NCBI RefSeq assembly: GCF_040545875.1
Contig: NZ_JBEPMR010000022.1
Source of the DNA: Faecalicatena_A orotica
Lineage (GTDB): Bacteria > Bacillota > Clostridia > Lachnospirales > Lachnospiraceae
Reading direction: 5' to 3' (one strand)
DNA length: 64,000 bases
The notes beneath the pieces are model-generated. The model did not search any database. It was given only the letters and a program-made list of their open reading frames with translations, and had not been told where the DNA came from. Below, piece by piece: positions 22,962 to 31,950 of this stretch (its first letter is position 1; the number at the start of each line of letters is the position of its first letter). A program made the translations under genes and the position numbers.

Positions 22962-24325
22962 TATTTCATCACAGCCCTGATAGCTGCTTCCAGATCTTCT
23001 TTTGCCGGTACAAGAGAGCGGAATTTTAACTCTCCGTTAATGTACATGGACGGAAGATTCGGCACTCCCATCTTCTTGCAGCGTGCAATGTTCTCTTTGA
23101 TGGTGAACTTATATTCTACCATGTCGATTGCATCTCCAAATGTCTCTTTTGCCTCCTTTGCGGCACCCATCATATAAGTGCAGGCAGCACAGGTCGCAGA
23201 ATCCAGTGTGAAGACTTCCACAAGCGGTTTCTCAAGATGCCCGTAATCCGGAAGTTCCACTTCTATCTCTTCGTCTGCGGCAACATAGTTCTTCAGAATT
23301 TCACGCACGGCATCCGTCTCGTGTATCGCCTGTACCGCACCGATCGTATTTTCAACCGGCACCGCATAAGGCATATCACATCCGGGAGCAAGGATGAAGT
23401 TTTTCTTGTCCTCCAGTTTATCCAGAAGATCAACCACAAACTTCATGTTGTCCTGCTGTGTCCCATGCAGCATGACCGTTGTCAAAGGAATATTCCCTCC
23501 GATTGCCACATTATATTTATCCGTAATCTTCTTGGCAGCAAACAGGTCAACGTTTTCATCGATGGAAATGGAATCCGGCTTTGTCTGGCACATCACTTCT
23601 ATGTTCCTCGTAGCGTCCCCACATACGAAGAAGGAAGAAAGTGCCCCTAATTCACGGATATGGGCAAATAATTTACTGAACGGCTCGCTCATAAACTGTT
23701 CAAAGTGATCAGAAGAAATCTGGGAGATCAGCGGGTCAACCACTGCAATCACATCCATGCCTGCCTCGATATAATACTCTGCCATCTTCATTGCAATCGC
23801 ATTACAGTATGCCAGAAATTCAATCACGGCATCCTCATCGTCATACATATCCATAAAAATATCATTTCCACGCAGGTGTGTTGCAAGTGTAAACGGTCCG
23901 CAGATCAGTCCGTATAAAGCTGTCGTACCGCCTACTGCTTCTTTCATTCTTCTCATCACATTCAGAATCATCGGAATACGTCCTGATTCTTTCGTCGGTA
24001 TCGTGCAGTAGCAAGGTGTTTCCAGATCTTCCGTGCCTTCCAGCGGATGTTTTGCAACAGACGGCGGAGCATCTTTCGCCCATACGAGATCACATCCCAG
24101 ACATTCGGCCTCCACCTGCAGGTCAAAGATCACCGGCTGCCCGGATGGTTTATAAAGCTTGTTTACCTCCATCAGTGACTGAAACAGCTTTTCTTCGTCC
24201 TGTAAGACTTCTGTTGCATCATACCCGAGAAGGCTGCCCGCATGCACGCCTGCAAACGGTATCCATGCTACCTGCTCTGTTTCCTCATGGTGCAGTGTTT
24301 TCAATAATAATTCTTTCTGATTCAT
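22961..24325 (-). CDS. URO-D family methyltransferase-like protein fused to a thioredoxin-fold domain
   Basis: 454 residues. Residues 1-345 form the URO-D barrel of the MtaA-like branch, with candidate metal cysteines C235 (SFFVCGDATRN) and C316 (LAPGCDMPYAVPVENT); the His that normally precedes the first Cys by two is Phe here. Residues about 367-454 are a thioredoxin/glutaredoxin-like fold with a CAAC redox motif (C379, C382) and cis-proline NLPSMYING. I have not seen this fusion described. It lies between a radical SAM gene and a CobW GTPase in one operon, so a cofactor- or methyl-transfer reaction with redox-active thiols is plausible. Confidence 0.87.
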   Translation of the reverse strand: MNQKELLLKTLHHEETEQVAWIPFAGVHAGSLLGYDATEVLQDEEKLFQSLMEVNKLYKPSGQPVIFDLQVEAECLGCDLVWAKDAPPSVAKHPLEGTEDLETPCYCTIPTKESGRIPMILNVMRRMKEAVGGTTALYGLICGPFTLATHLRGNDIFMDMYDDEDAVIEFLAYCNAIAMKMAEYYIEAGMDVIAVVDPLISQISSDHFEQFMSEPFSKLFAHIRELGALSSFFVCGDATRNIEVMCQTKPDSISIDENVDLFAAKKITDKYNVAIGGNIPLTTVMLHGTQQDNMKFVVDLLDKLEDKKNFILAPGCDMPYAVPVENTIGAVQAIHETDAVREILKNYVAADEEIEVELPDYGHLEKPLVEVFTLDSATCAACTYMMGAAKEAKETFGDAIDMVEYKFTIKENIARCKKMGVPNLPSMYINGELKFRSLVPAKEDLEAAIRAVMK

Positions 24326-24361
24326 GTTTGTATCTCTCCTTTAATATTTATAATTATTTTT

Positions 24362-25354
24362 TTATGCACGAGTCACATATTCGGCCTGGGCCAGCATATC
24401 TTTTACATTCTGAATGGAAAAACCGCGTCCGTTCCCGGTCTCCGCGTTTACATCCCTCGGATTCATCCCGACTTCCGCATATAACTGGTTCACACCTGCT
24501 ATCAAAGCCATCGCCTTTGGTTCATGAACATTCATAGACTTCTTCGGTCTCGTAACAAGTCTTGCCGCTGCAGCGATTTTCGTCAGTTCCAGATCTGTAA
24601 TCTCCCCCTTCTCATAAAGAGGAGTCCCCGGGACACCGACACGTTTCATACATGCCATGACATTTACATCATATGCCCTTGCACGCAGCATCTCATCCGC
24701 GATCTGGCCGTATGTATGCTCGGGCCCAATCGGTTCTACACAGTAGATCAATTCCAATCCGGCATTTTTAAGGGCGTCGAGTGTGGCGATTCTCTTTTCC
24801 ACCGGGAGGTCTGTATCAATTCCCTCATTCATTCTTACAATATGGTATACCCCCGTAAAACCGGCCTCTTTCAGACGTACTGCTGTGTCCTCATTAAAAT
24901 CACCGATATTGGCAATAAACATCATGTCCTCTGGAAGCAGTTTTTTTACTTCTTTGGCAATCTGGAGAAATTTTTCTATACTGTAATCTGCAGTTGTCAT
25001 CAGAAACAGTGCATCTGCCTTTTCTTCTACGATCCACCTTGCCTGCTGAAGAATCTCTTCCAATGACTTTTCGGATTTTTCCTCTGCCACAAAATTGTCT
25101 TTCCCAAGTGAACAAAATTTACAATTACCGGTGCACGGTGCGCTGTTCAGACCGATCTGTGCAAAAACATATCCTCTTTGTCCGAATTCTTTTCTTGATA
25201 ATTCATTTGCCTTTTGAATCAATGTGTAAAAATCTGCCGACTGATTGTTGATACTCAGCAGTTCCAGCGCATCTTCTTTCGTCAAATCCTCATTCGCATC
25301 TACTTTAGCAAATATCTCTTCAAGTCTGCTGCTTTGTAATCCCTCTGTATTCAT
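24362..25354 (-). CDS. radical SAM protein, biotin-synthase-like
   Basis: 330 residues. The cluster-binding motif is CTGNCKFC (C74, C78, C81; CX3CX2C), followed by a TIM-barrel pattern like BioB/HydE (FLMTTADYSIEKFLQIAKEV, GLELIYCVEPIGPEHTYGQI, then NVMACMKRVGVPGTPLYEKG). The C-terminus ends with MNPRDVNAETGNGRGFSIQN, as in BioB-type proteins. It lacks neighbours for biotin or hydrogenase maturation. First gene of the three-gene operon; GGAGG lies 11 bases ahead. The reaction is unknown. Confidence 0.88.
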   Translation of the reverse strand: MNTEGLQSSRLEEIFAKVDANEDLTKEDALELLSINNQSADFYTLIQKANELSRKEFGQRGYVFAQIGLNSAPCTGNCKFCSLGKDNFVAEEKSEKSLEEILQQARWIVEEKADALFLMTTADYSIEKFLQIAKEVKKLLPEDMMFIANIGDFNEDTAVRLKEAGFTGVYHIVRMNEGIDTDLPVEKRIATLDALKNAGLELIYCVEPIGPEHTYGQIADEMLRARAYDVNVMACMKRVGVPGTPLYEKGEITDLELTKIAAAARLVTRPKKSMNVHEPKAMALIAGVNQLYAEVGMNPRDVNAETGNGRGFSIQNVKDMLAQAEYVTRA

Positions 25355-25380
25355 ATAATGTCACGCCTCCGTTCTTTTCT

Positions 25381-25406
25381 GTTCTTATCATATAAATTTC
25401 AAGAAC
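25381..25406. promoter_or_regulatory. inverted repeat upstream of the radical SAM operon
   Basis: GTTCTT (25381-25386) and AAGAAC (25401-25406) flank a 14-base AT-rich core that includes candidate -10 sequence. Possible operator; weak evidence. Confidence 0.3.
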
Positions 25407-25466
25407 TTTCTTCCTGTACTTTTTTTTGATATTTTGTAATAAATAAGGATGATATGAATAAATGCA

Positions 25467-25512
25467 CAAAAAAACTCCGTACAGCCGATTTTCATCAAGC
25501 CATACGGAGTGC
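25467..25512 (-). terminator. terminator of the EF-G paralogue gene
   Basis: ACTCCGTA (25474-25481) and TACGGAGT (25503-25510) with TTTTTTT following on the minus strand. Directly after the stop codon. Confidence 0.88.
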
Positions 25513-25517
25513 TTATT

Positions 25518-27593
25518 CTATTCTTCCGCAGCCCTTGCTGCAATTTCCTTCTCCTGTACATCAGACGGTGCCTGCTCATATCTTGCAAATTCATAAGCAT
25601 AAGTGCCGCGGCCTCCAGTCATGGATCGGAGTACTGTACAGTATCCGAATAATCCTGTCATCGGGATATCTGCTTCGATCACCTGCTTACCACCCGCTAT
25701 CGGATTCATTCCGAGCACGCGCCCACGTCTCTTGTTCAGATCACCCATAACATCACCGGTATATTCATCCGGAACTGTCACTTTCAAGGAAGCGATTGGT
25801 TCAAGGAGAACCGGTCCTGCCTCCATAAAGCCTTTCTTAAATGCCTGGACTGTAGCCGTCTTAAACGCCATCTCTGAGGAGTCAACCGGATGGTAAGATC
25901 CATCATACAGGATCGCCTTCACACCTACAACCGGGTATCCTGCAAGTGGTCCCTTCACAACGGAATCCTGAAGGCCCTTCTCTACTGCCGGGAAATAATT
26001 CTTCGGCACTGCCCCGCCGACAACAACCTCTTCAAATATATATGGCGTCTCAAGGTCGCCTGATGGTTCGAACTTCATCTTAACATGGCCATACTGTCCA
26101 TGTCCGCCTGACTGCTTTTTATACTTTGTATCTACATCAGATTTCTTGCGGATCGTCTCCCTGAATGCTACCTTAGGCATTTCCAGAATGACATCTACTT
26201 TATATCTGGAAGCAAGCTTGCTCACTGTAATCTCCAGATGCTGGTCCCCCATACCATAAAGTAAAGACTGACGGTTCTCACTGTCATTGACAGCCTTCAG
26301 AGTCATATCTTCCGCCATCATCTTAGCCAGAGCCTGTGATACCTTGTCATCATCGCCTTTGGTCTTCACTGAATACTTCATATATGTATAAGGAACAGAA
26401 AAGTCTGTCCTTGCGAAAGATACCGGCGTTGCCTTTGTGGAGAGCGTATCCCCGGTGCGTGTGTTGGAAAGCTTCGCAATCGCTCCGATATCACCTGCAA
26501 ATAATTCTGTCACTTCCGACGGCTTATTCCCGCACATGGTATAAATCTTGCCCGGCTTCTCTTCTGCATCCGAGTCCGCATTATAGAGCACATCATCGCC
26601 CTTGATAACACCTGAGCATACTTTTACGAAGGAATATTTACCGATGAACGGGTCTACCATTGTCTTAAAGACATATGCTGTCTTAGCCTTTGAGAATTCA
26701 TAGTTCGCTTCAAAGATCTCGTTCGTCCTGCGGTTCAGTCCTGCACAGCTCCTTCTGTCCGGGCTCGGGAAGAATCTTACAATATCAGATAACAGGTTTG
26801 CAACTCCCTGTGCCTGCAGATTGGACCCCATAGCTACAGGAACGATGTCCCCGTCCATAACCTCTGTACGCATGGCTGCACGAATCTCTTCTACGGAGAA
26901 CTCTTCCCCTGCAAAATATCTCTCCATGAATTCATCACTCGTCTCGGCTACTGCCTCCATCAGTGAATCTCTCAGGATCTCGAGGTTCGGCAGACAGTAA
27001 TCCGGAATCTCGCATTCCTCTCTCTGTCCGATATCTGTATATCTTCTTGCCGCATTCTTAATAACATTAATATATCCAACCAGCTTCTCATTCTCACGGA
27101 TCGGCTGGAAATGAGGTGCTATCTTCTTCCCGTATCTCTCTGTCAGGTCTGCCACCACCTGGCGGAAGCTGGCATCATCCACGTCCATCTCTGTGACATA
27201 GACCATACGCGGGAGATTGTACTTATCGCACAGTTCCCATGCCTTCTCCGTACCAACCTGTACGCCGGCCTTACCGGATACAACAATAACAGCTGCATCA
27301 GCTGCACTTACTGCTTCCTCTACCTCACCGACAAAGTCAAAGTATCCCGGTGTATCCAGAATATTGATCTTAGCCTTCTCCCACTCAACCGGGATCAGAG
27401 TTGTGCTGATAGAGAATCCGCGTTTCTGCTCTTCTTTATCAAAATCACTAACCGTATTAGAATCGGAAATCTTACCCATACGGTTCGTTGCCCCTGATAC
27501 ATACAACATCGCCTCTGCCAGGCTCGTCTTGCCACTTCCGCCGTGGCCAAGCAATACTACGTTCCTAATCTCGTCTGTTCTGTAAACCTTCAT
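25518..27593 (-). CDS. elongation factor G paralogue (EF-G-like translational GTPase)
   Basis: 691 residues with all five EF-G domains. G1 is GHGGSGKT (16-23) instead of the housekeeping AHIDAGKT, G3 is DTPGYFDF, and the G4 motif reads TEMD where canonical EF-G has NKMD. Domain IV has the SGGHGQYGHVKMKFEP block. G1 and overall layout place it in the EF-G2/FusA2-like group, found alongside a normal fusA. The internal ATG at 27593 is chosen over 27653 because AGGAGG precedes it and homology starts there. Monocistronic. Its own substrate role (translocation, recycling, or stress) cannot be read here. Confidence 0.9.
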   Translation of the reverse strand: MKVYRTDEIRNVVLLGHGGSGKTSLAEAMLYVSGATNRMGKISDSNTVSDFDKEEQKRGFSISTTLIPVEWEKAKINILDTPGYFDFVGEVEEAVSAADAAVIVVSGKAGVQVGTEKAWELCDKYNLPRMVYVTEMDVDDASFRQVVADLTERYGKKIAPHFQPIRENEKLVGYINVIKNAARRYTDIGQREECEIPDYCLPNLEILRDSLMEAVAETSDEFMERYFAGEEFSVEEIRAAMRTEVMDGDIVPVAMGSNLQAQGVANLLSDIVRFFPSPDRRSCAGLNRRTNEIFEANYEFSKAKTAYVFKTMVDPFIGKYSFVKVCSGVIKGDDVLYNADSDAEEKPGKIYTMCGNKPSEVTELFAGDIGAIAKLSNTRTGDTLSTKATPVSFARTDFSVPYTYMKYSVKTKGDDDKVSQALAKMMAEDMTLKAVNDSENRQSLLYGMGDQHLEITVSKLASRYKVDVILEMPKVAFRETIRKKSDVDTKYKKQSGGHGQYGHVKMKFEPSGDLETPYIFEEVVVGGAVPKNYFPAVEKGLQDSVVKGPLAGYPVVGVKAILYDGSYHPVDSSEMAFKTATVQAFKKGFMEAGPVLLEPIASLKVTVPDEYTGDVMGDLNKRRGRVLGMNPIAGGKQVIEADIPMTGLFGYCTVLRSMTGGRGTYAYEFARYEQAPSDVQEKEIAARAAEE

Positions 27594-27668
27594 GCTGCTG
27601 CCTCCTTGTGTGTCGTTATTATGCGCATGCTTTATAATGTACTTCCGGCGCACACGTGTTATGTGTAT

Positions 27669-27697
27669 ATTGTACTAAAAAACGAGTCGTATTACAA
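27669..27697 (-). promoter_or_regulatory. promoter of the EF-G paralogue
   Basis: Minus-strand TTGTAA (27692-27697), 17-base spacer, TACAAT (27669-27674). Confidence 0.7.
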
Positions 27698-27742
27698 CTG
27701 CTTTATGAATTTTTAACAAAGATTTTTTGCTTCGAAAGTCCG

Positions 27743-27771
27743 TTTACTTTTCCCCGTTAAAATGGTAAACT
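27743..27771 (+). promoter_or_regulatory. promoter of tyrA-aroA
   Basis: TTTACT (27743-27748), 17-base spacer, TAAACT (27766-27771). Confidence 0.55.
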
Positions 27772-27817
27772 GGTTAATGTGAAATTTATTAGATTACTAC
27801 CAGAAAGGACTTACAGT

Positions 27818-28915
27818 ATGATGACTAAAAAGATTGGATTTATTGGTCTGGGGTTGATCGGCGGTTCTATTGCCAAGGCTGTGCGGCAGTATTTTCCGGA
27901 ATACGAGCTGCTGGCTTTTGATAAGAGTAAAGAGACACTGGCTTTGGCGGTTCAGGAGGGGACGATCCATACTTCCTGCTCTTCAATAGATGAAAATTTC
28001 AGGGGGTGCGCTTATATATTTCTATGTGCCCCGATTGCTTATAATACAGCTTATCTCAGCCAGCTTAAGGATTTCGTAGGTTCAGAATGTATCCTGACGG
28101 ACGTGGGGAGCGTAAAGAGCTCTATCCATGAAGAGATCATACAGCTCGGGCTGGAAGAGAATTTCATCGGCGGGCACCCGATGGCCGGTTCCGAAAAAAG
28201 CGGGTTTGTGAATTCAAAACCGGTTCTGATCGAAAATGCCTACTATATTCTGACGCCTTCGGCAAAAGTTTCCCCGGCAAAGGTAGATGCATACAGGGAA
28301 TTTGTAACGGCACTGAAGGCACTCCCTGTTGTCCTGGACTACGAGGAGCATGATTATGTCACCGGGACGATCAGCCACCTGCCCCACATTATTGCTTCCA
28401 GTCTCGTAAATTTTGTGCGCGATACGGATACGAAGGATGAGCTGATGAAGAATCTGGCTGCAGGGGGATTTAAAGATATCACGCGTATCGCCTCCTCCTC
28501 CCCTGTCATGTGGCAGCAGATCTGTTTGAAGAATAAGAAAAATATTTCCCAGATACTGGAAGATTATATCGGAGTGCTTCAGGAAGCGAAGAAAGCGGTC
28601 GACGAGGGGGCGGAGGGCGAGCTCTATTCCCTTTTCGAGGATTCTAAGGACTACAGGGATTCCATGCCGAATAGTTCGGCAGGCCCTATCAAGAAAAGCT
28701 TTGCACTCTACTGTGATATTATTGATGAGGCCGGCGGTATTGCAACCATCGCTACCATTCTTGCGAGCAACAATATCAGTATTAAGAATATCGGGATTAT
28801 ACATAACAGAGAGTTCGAAGAGGGTGTACTGAGAATTGAATTCTATGACGGACCTTCTTCCAATAAGGCGGCGGAACTCTTGAAGAAATACAGATACATT
28901 GTTTATGAAGTGTAA
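27818..28915 (+). CDS. tyrA: prephenate dehydrogenase with C-terminal ACT domain
   Basis: Converts prephenate to 4-hydroxyphenylpyruvate with NAD(P)+, the tyrosine branch of aromatic synthesis. NAD fold IGFIGLGLIGGSIAKA at the N-terminus, catalytic His in GGHPMAGSEKSG, substrate block GTISHLPHIIASSL. Residues about 300-365 form an ACT domain (GGIATIATILASNNISIKNI) for likely feedback by tyrosine. Adjacent ATGs at 27818 and 27821 follow AAAGGA; the longer frame from 27779 lacks a ribosome site. Likely one transcript with aroA, 89 bases downstream. Confidence 0.94.
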   Translation: MMTKKIGFIGLGLIGGSIAKAVRQYFPEYELLAFDKSKETLALAVQEGTIHTSCSSIDENFRGCAYIFLCAPIAYNTAYLSQLKDFVGSECILTDVGSVKSSIHEEIIQLGLEENFIGGHPMAGSEKSGFVNSKPVLIENAYYILTPSAKVSPAKVDAYREFVTALKALPVVLDYEEHDYVTGTISHLPHIIASSLVNFVRDTDTKDELMKNLAAGGFKDITRIASSSPVMWQQICLKNKKNISQILEDYIGVLQEAKKAVDEGAEGELYSLFEDSKDYRDSMPNSSAGPIKKSFALYCDIIDEAGGIATIATILASNNISIKNIGIIHNREFEEGVLRIEFYDGPSSNKAAELLKKYRYIVYEV

Positions 28916-29004
28916 TGTGTACAGCGCGGTGCACGGCCCCGTAAATAGTAACTGTGCAGATGCAGAAATACACACAAGGATACAGAAAGGATATACAAAA
29001 ATTT

Positions 29005-30297
29005 ATGGAATTAACGAATATTACAGGATTAAGAGGGGAAGTTTCCGTTCCCGGCGACAAATCTATTTCCCACAGGTGCATTATGTTTGGGTCCATCGCG
29101 AAAGGGACGACTGAGATTCATAATTTTCTGGAAGGTGCCGACTGTCTGGCTACGATCAATTGTTTCCGCAGGCTCGGGATCGATATCGTCGAGGACGGTG
29201 ATATCATTACCGTACATGGAAAAGGATTGCACGGACTGAGTGCCCCGGACGATATACTGGATGTAGGCAACAGCGGAACGACTACCCGGCTGATCTCAGG
29301 CATTCTTGCCGGACAGTCCTTTGACTGCAAGATTTCCGGGGATGATTCCCTGAATTCACGTCCCATGAAACGGATCATCGACCCGCTGACCCGCATGGGG
29401 GCGAATATATCCAGCATTCTCCGCAACGGGTGTGCCCCTCTCTATATCACAAAAGGCTCCCTCCACGGGATTCATTATATCTCCCCGGTCGCTTCCGCAC
29501 AGGTCAAATCCTGTATCCTGCTTGCAGGACTTTACGCAGACGGGGAAACTTCTGTCATGGAACCGAGTCTTTCCCGGAACCATACGGAACTGATGCTGAA
29601 AGAATTCGGGGCCGACCTGACCACGAAGCACGAACTGGATTCTACAAGGGCGACGGCATCCATCCGTCCCTGCGAAGAATTGTACGGCCAGAAGATCATG
29701 GTGCCGGGAGATATCTCCTCTGCGGCATACTTCATAGCCGCCGGCCTGCTTGTCCCTGATTCCGAAATCCTCATCAAAAACACTGGAATCAATCCGACCC
29801 GTGCAGGTATCCTGAAAGTATGTGAAGATATGGGCGGGGATATCACACTCCTGAATGAGCGCACCGAAGGCGGGGAAAAGATTGCCGATATACTGGTCCG
29901 TTCCAGTAAACTTCACGGTATAACGATCGAAGGGGATATCATCCCGACCCTGATTGACGAAATTCCTGTCATTGCGGTCATGGCCGCTGTGGCAGAAGGC
30001 ACAACAATCATACGGGACGCTTCGGAACTGAAGGTAAAAGAAACTGACCGGATCGAGACAGTCACCGACAACCTGACTGCAATGGGCTGCGATGTCACCC
30101 CGGCTTTTGACGGAATGGTGATAAATGGCGGCAAGCCGCTTCACGGAGCCACGATCCACACGCTTCTGGACCACAGGATTGCGATGGCTTTCAGCATTGC
30201 AGCACTGGTTGCGGAGGGTAATACAAATATCCTTGACAGCCACTGTGTAGATGTATCCTATCCAACCTTTTACGATACTTTTGAGCAGCTCTTATAG
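29005..30297 (+). CDS. aroA: 3-phosphoshikimate 1-carboxyvinyltransferase (EPSP synthase)
   Basis: Sixth step of the shikimate pathway, joining shikimate-3-phosphate and PEP. 430 residues, family length. Conserved PGDKSISHR near the start, LDVGNSGTTTRL, and DHRIAMAFSIAAL near the C-terminus. The start at 29005 is where homology begins; upstream ATGs do not extend the fold. AAAGG is about 14 bases ahead, a loose spacing. Its 3' end overlaps the folBK stop region by 6 bases, tail to tail. Confidence 0.95.
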   Translation: MELTNITGLRGEVSVPGDKSISHRCIMFGSIAKGTTEIHNFLEGADCLATINCFRRLGIDIVEDGDIITVHGKGLHGLSAPDDILDVGNSGTTTRLISGILAGQSFDCKISGDDSLNSRPMKRIIDPLTRMGANISSILRNGCAPLYITKGSLHGIHYISPVASAQVKSCILLAGLYADGETSVMEPSLSRNHTELMLKEFGADLTTKHELDSTRATASIRPCEELYGQKIMVPGDISSAAYFIAAGLLVPDSEILIKNTGINPTRAGILKVCEDMGGDITLLNERTEGGEKIADILVRSSKLHGITIEGDIIPTLIDEIPVIAVMAAVAEGTTIIRDASELKVKETDRIETVTDNLTAMGCDVTPAFDGMVINGGKPLHGATIHTLLDHRIAMAFSIAALVAEGNTNILDSHCVDVSYPTFYDTFEQLL

Positions 30298-31113
30298 GCT
30301 GCTCATTACTTCCTCCAACATCTCCCGCACTGTCTTCCCATTCCCCGGATGGTGCTTGTAAGGTGCAATCTCATGCAGCGGCTTTAAGACAAAATCCCGC
30401 TTCTGCACTTCAACATGCGGGATGCATAACGTATCTGTCCCCATAATGAGGTCATCATAAAAAATGATATCCAGATCCAGTGTCCTCGGCCCCCAGTGGA
30501 TGATGCGCTCCCGTCCGGCCTCCTGTTCAATCTCATGAAGGGCTTCCAATAGTTCTTCCGGAGTGAGCAGTGTCTTCAGTTCAAGGCAGCCGTTCAGGAA
30601 ATCATCCTGGTCTGTCACGCCGTAGGGAGGAGTTACCAGCCAGGACGATGTCTTTTCCACACGGCAGCCCTCCCACGCGTCGAGTGCCTTTACTGCGCCG
30701 TCCAGATACTGTTGTTTCTCTCCCATATTCGAGCCTAGGGCAATATATGCTGTGTGCCACTGCCGTTCAATCTTTACGGAAACATATTCCAGAGGCAGTC
30801 CTACCGGCGCCCACGGCTTCTTTACTTCCAGTTCTACTTTCTGTAAATGCTCTGTATGCAGGAGAAGTTCTTCTGCCAGACTCTCCGCAGCCCGCTCGAT
30901 AAGCTTAAATGTATGCCTCTTTAAGTACGCATCGATAAACTGGCTCACTTCCCCGTAGTGGATGGATGCGGTTAAGTCGTCCGTCTTTCCCGCACGCCGC
31001 GTATCTGTATATAAGGTGGCTGAAACAAGGAACTTCTGCCCCAGTACATTCTCCTCCGGGAACACACCGTGCTTTGCAAATACCTCTAAATTTTCTATCT
31101 TAATTTTATCCAT
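30292..31113 (-). CDS. folB-folK: bifunctional dihydroneopterin aldolase / HPPK
   Basis: Two successive folate enzymes in one chain. Residues 1-115 are FolB (KIENLEVFAKHGVFPEENVL; Glu22-region catalytic residues), splitting dihydroneopterin to hydroxymethyldihydropterin and glycolaldehyde; residues about 118-265 are FolK pyrophosphokinase (TAYIALGSNMGEKQQYLDGA, then GPRTLDLDIIFYDD). ATG at 31113 is chosen because AGGGGG has correct spacing only for it. Last gene of the fol operon, start overlapping the folP stop area. Confidence 0.94.
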   Translation of the reverse strand: MDKIKIENLEVFAKHGVFPEENVLGQKFLVSATLYTDTRRAGKTDDLTASIHYGEVSQFIDAYLKRHTFKLIERAAESLAEELLLHTEHLQKVELEVKKPWAPVGLPLEYVSVKIERQWHTAYIALGSNMGEKQQYLDGAVKALDAWEGCRVEKTSSWLVTPPYGVTDQDDFLNGCLELKTLLTPEELLEALHEIEQEAGRERIIHWGPRTLDLDIIFYDDLIMGTDTLCIPHVEVQKRDFVLKPLHEIAPYKHHPGNGKTVREMLEEVMSSL

Positions 31114-31115
31114 GA

Positions 31116-31934
31116 TCATACCCCCTGATGCTCCCTCATGATTGCTTCAGCCATCTTAAGCGCACGCTTATTCGCCTTCACATCATGTACCCTGACAAAT
31201 GCGCAGCCGCTTAACATTCCCATGACGGTTGTCACTAATGTACCTTCTTCTCTCTGGTCCGCAGGGAGATCCAGCGTCAGACCGATCACCGACTTTCTGG
31301 AAGTGCCAAGCAAAACCGGATACCCCAGAAACTGCAGACGGTTCAATTGTTTGATAATCTCCAGATTCATCTCATAAGTCTTGCCGAATCCCACACCCGG
31401 GTCAAGAATAATCTTGTCCTTCTTAATCCCGGCTTTTCTGGCAATATTTACACTCTTTTCCAGATCCATCAGCACATCTGGAAGGAAGTTCTGGTATTCG
31501 GCCTTCTCCCTGTTATGCATCAGACAGCAGGCCGCCCCGCTTTCTGCAATCAGTAAGGCCATGTTTTCATCGTATTTCAGCCCCCAGATATCGTTTACCA
31601 GACCGGCTCCTGCTTGAAGGGCCGCCCTTGCGACACGGCTTTTATAAGTGTCAATGGAAACTGGTACATCAAACTCTTTCTTTAGCTTCTCAATGACAGG
31701 CGCCGTACGTTCGATCTCCTCTTCTTCTGAGATCTGTACGTGTCCCGGACGCGTGGACTCTCCGCCCACATCCAGAATATCCACCCCCTCCATGACCATC
31801 TCCTGCGCATGCGTAAGTGCTGCATCGAGACGGCTGTAACGCCCGCCATCAGAAAAAGAATCCGGTGTTACATTCAGAATTCCCATGATATATGTATGAT
31901 TGTCTGTGTCAAATTCCCTGCTGCCTATGATCAT
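31116..31934 (-). CDS. folP: dihydropteroate synthase
   Basis: Condenses hydroxymethylpterin pyrophosphate with p-aminobenzoate; sulfonamide target. 272 residues. IMGILNVTPDSFSDGGRY, DVGGESTRPGH, NDIWGLKYD, ILDPGVGFGKT and GTSRKSVIG are all present in order. 16 bases after the HD-domain gene in the folate operon. Confidence 0.96.
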   Translation of the reverse strand: MIIGSREFDTDNHTYIMGILNVTPDSFSDGGRYSRLDAALTHAQEMVMEGVDILDVGGESTRPGHVQISEEEEIERTAPVIEKLKKEFDVPVSIDTYKSRVARAALQAGAGLVNDIWGLKYDENMALLIAESGAACCLMHNREKAEYQNFLPDVLMDLEKSVNIARKAGIKKDKIILDPGVGFGKTYEMNLEIIKQLNRLQFLGYPVLLGTSRKSVIGLTLDLPADQREEGTLVTTVMGMLSGCAFVRVHDVKANKRALKMAEAIMREHQGV

Positions 31935-31950
31935 ATGATTATCAATCCTT

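Noticed and set aside
28214..28975. 253-codon minus-strand frame opposite tyrA
   Set aside because: Shadow frame; tyrA has a promoter, start and motifs, this one has none.
29356..30243. 295-codon minus-strand frame opposite aroA
   Set aside because: Cys/His-rich antisense composition and no start signal.
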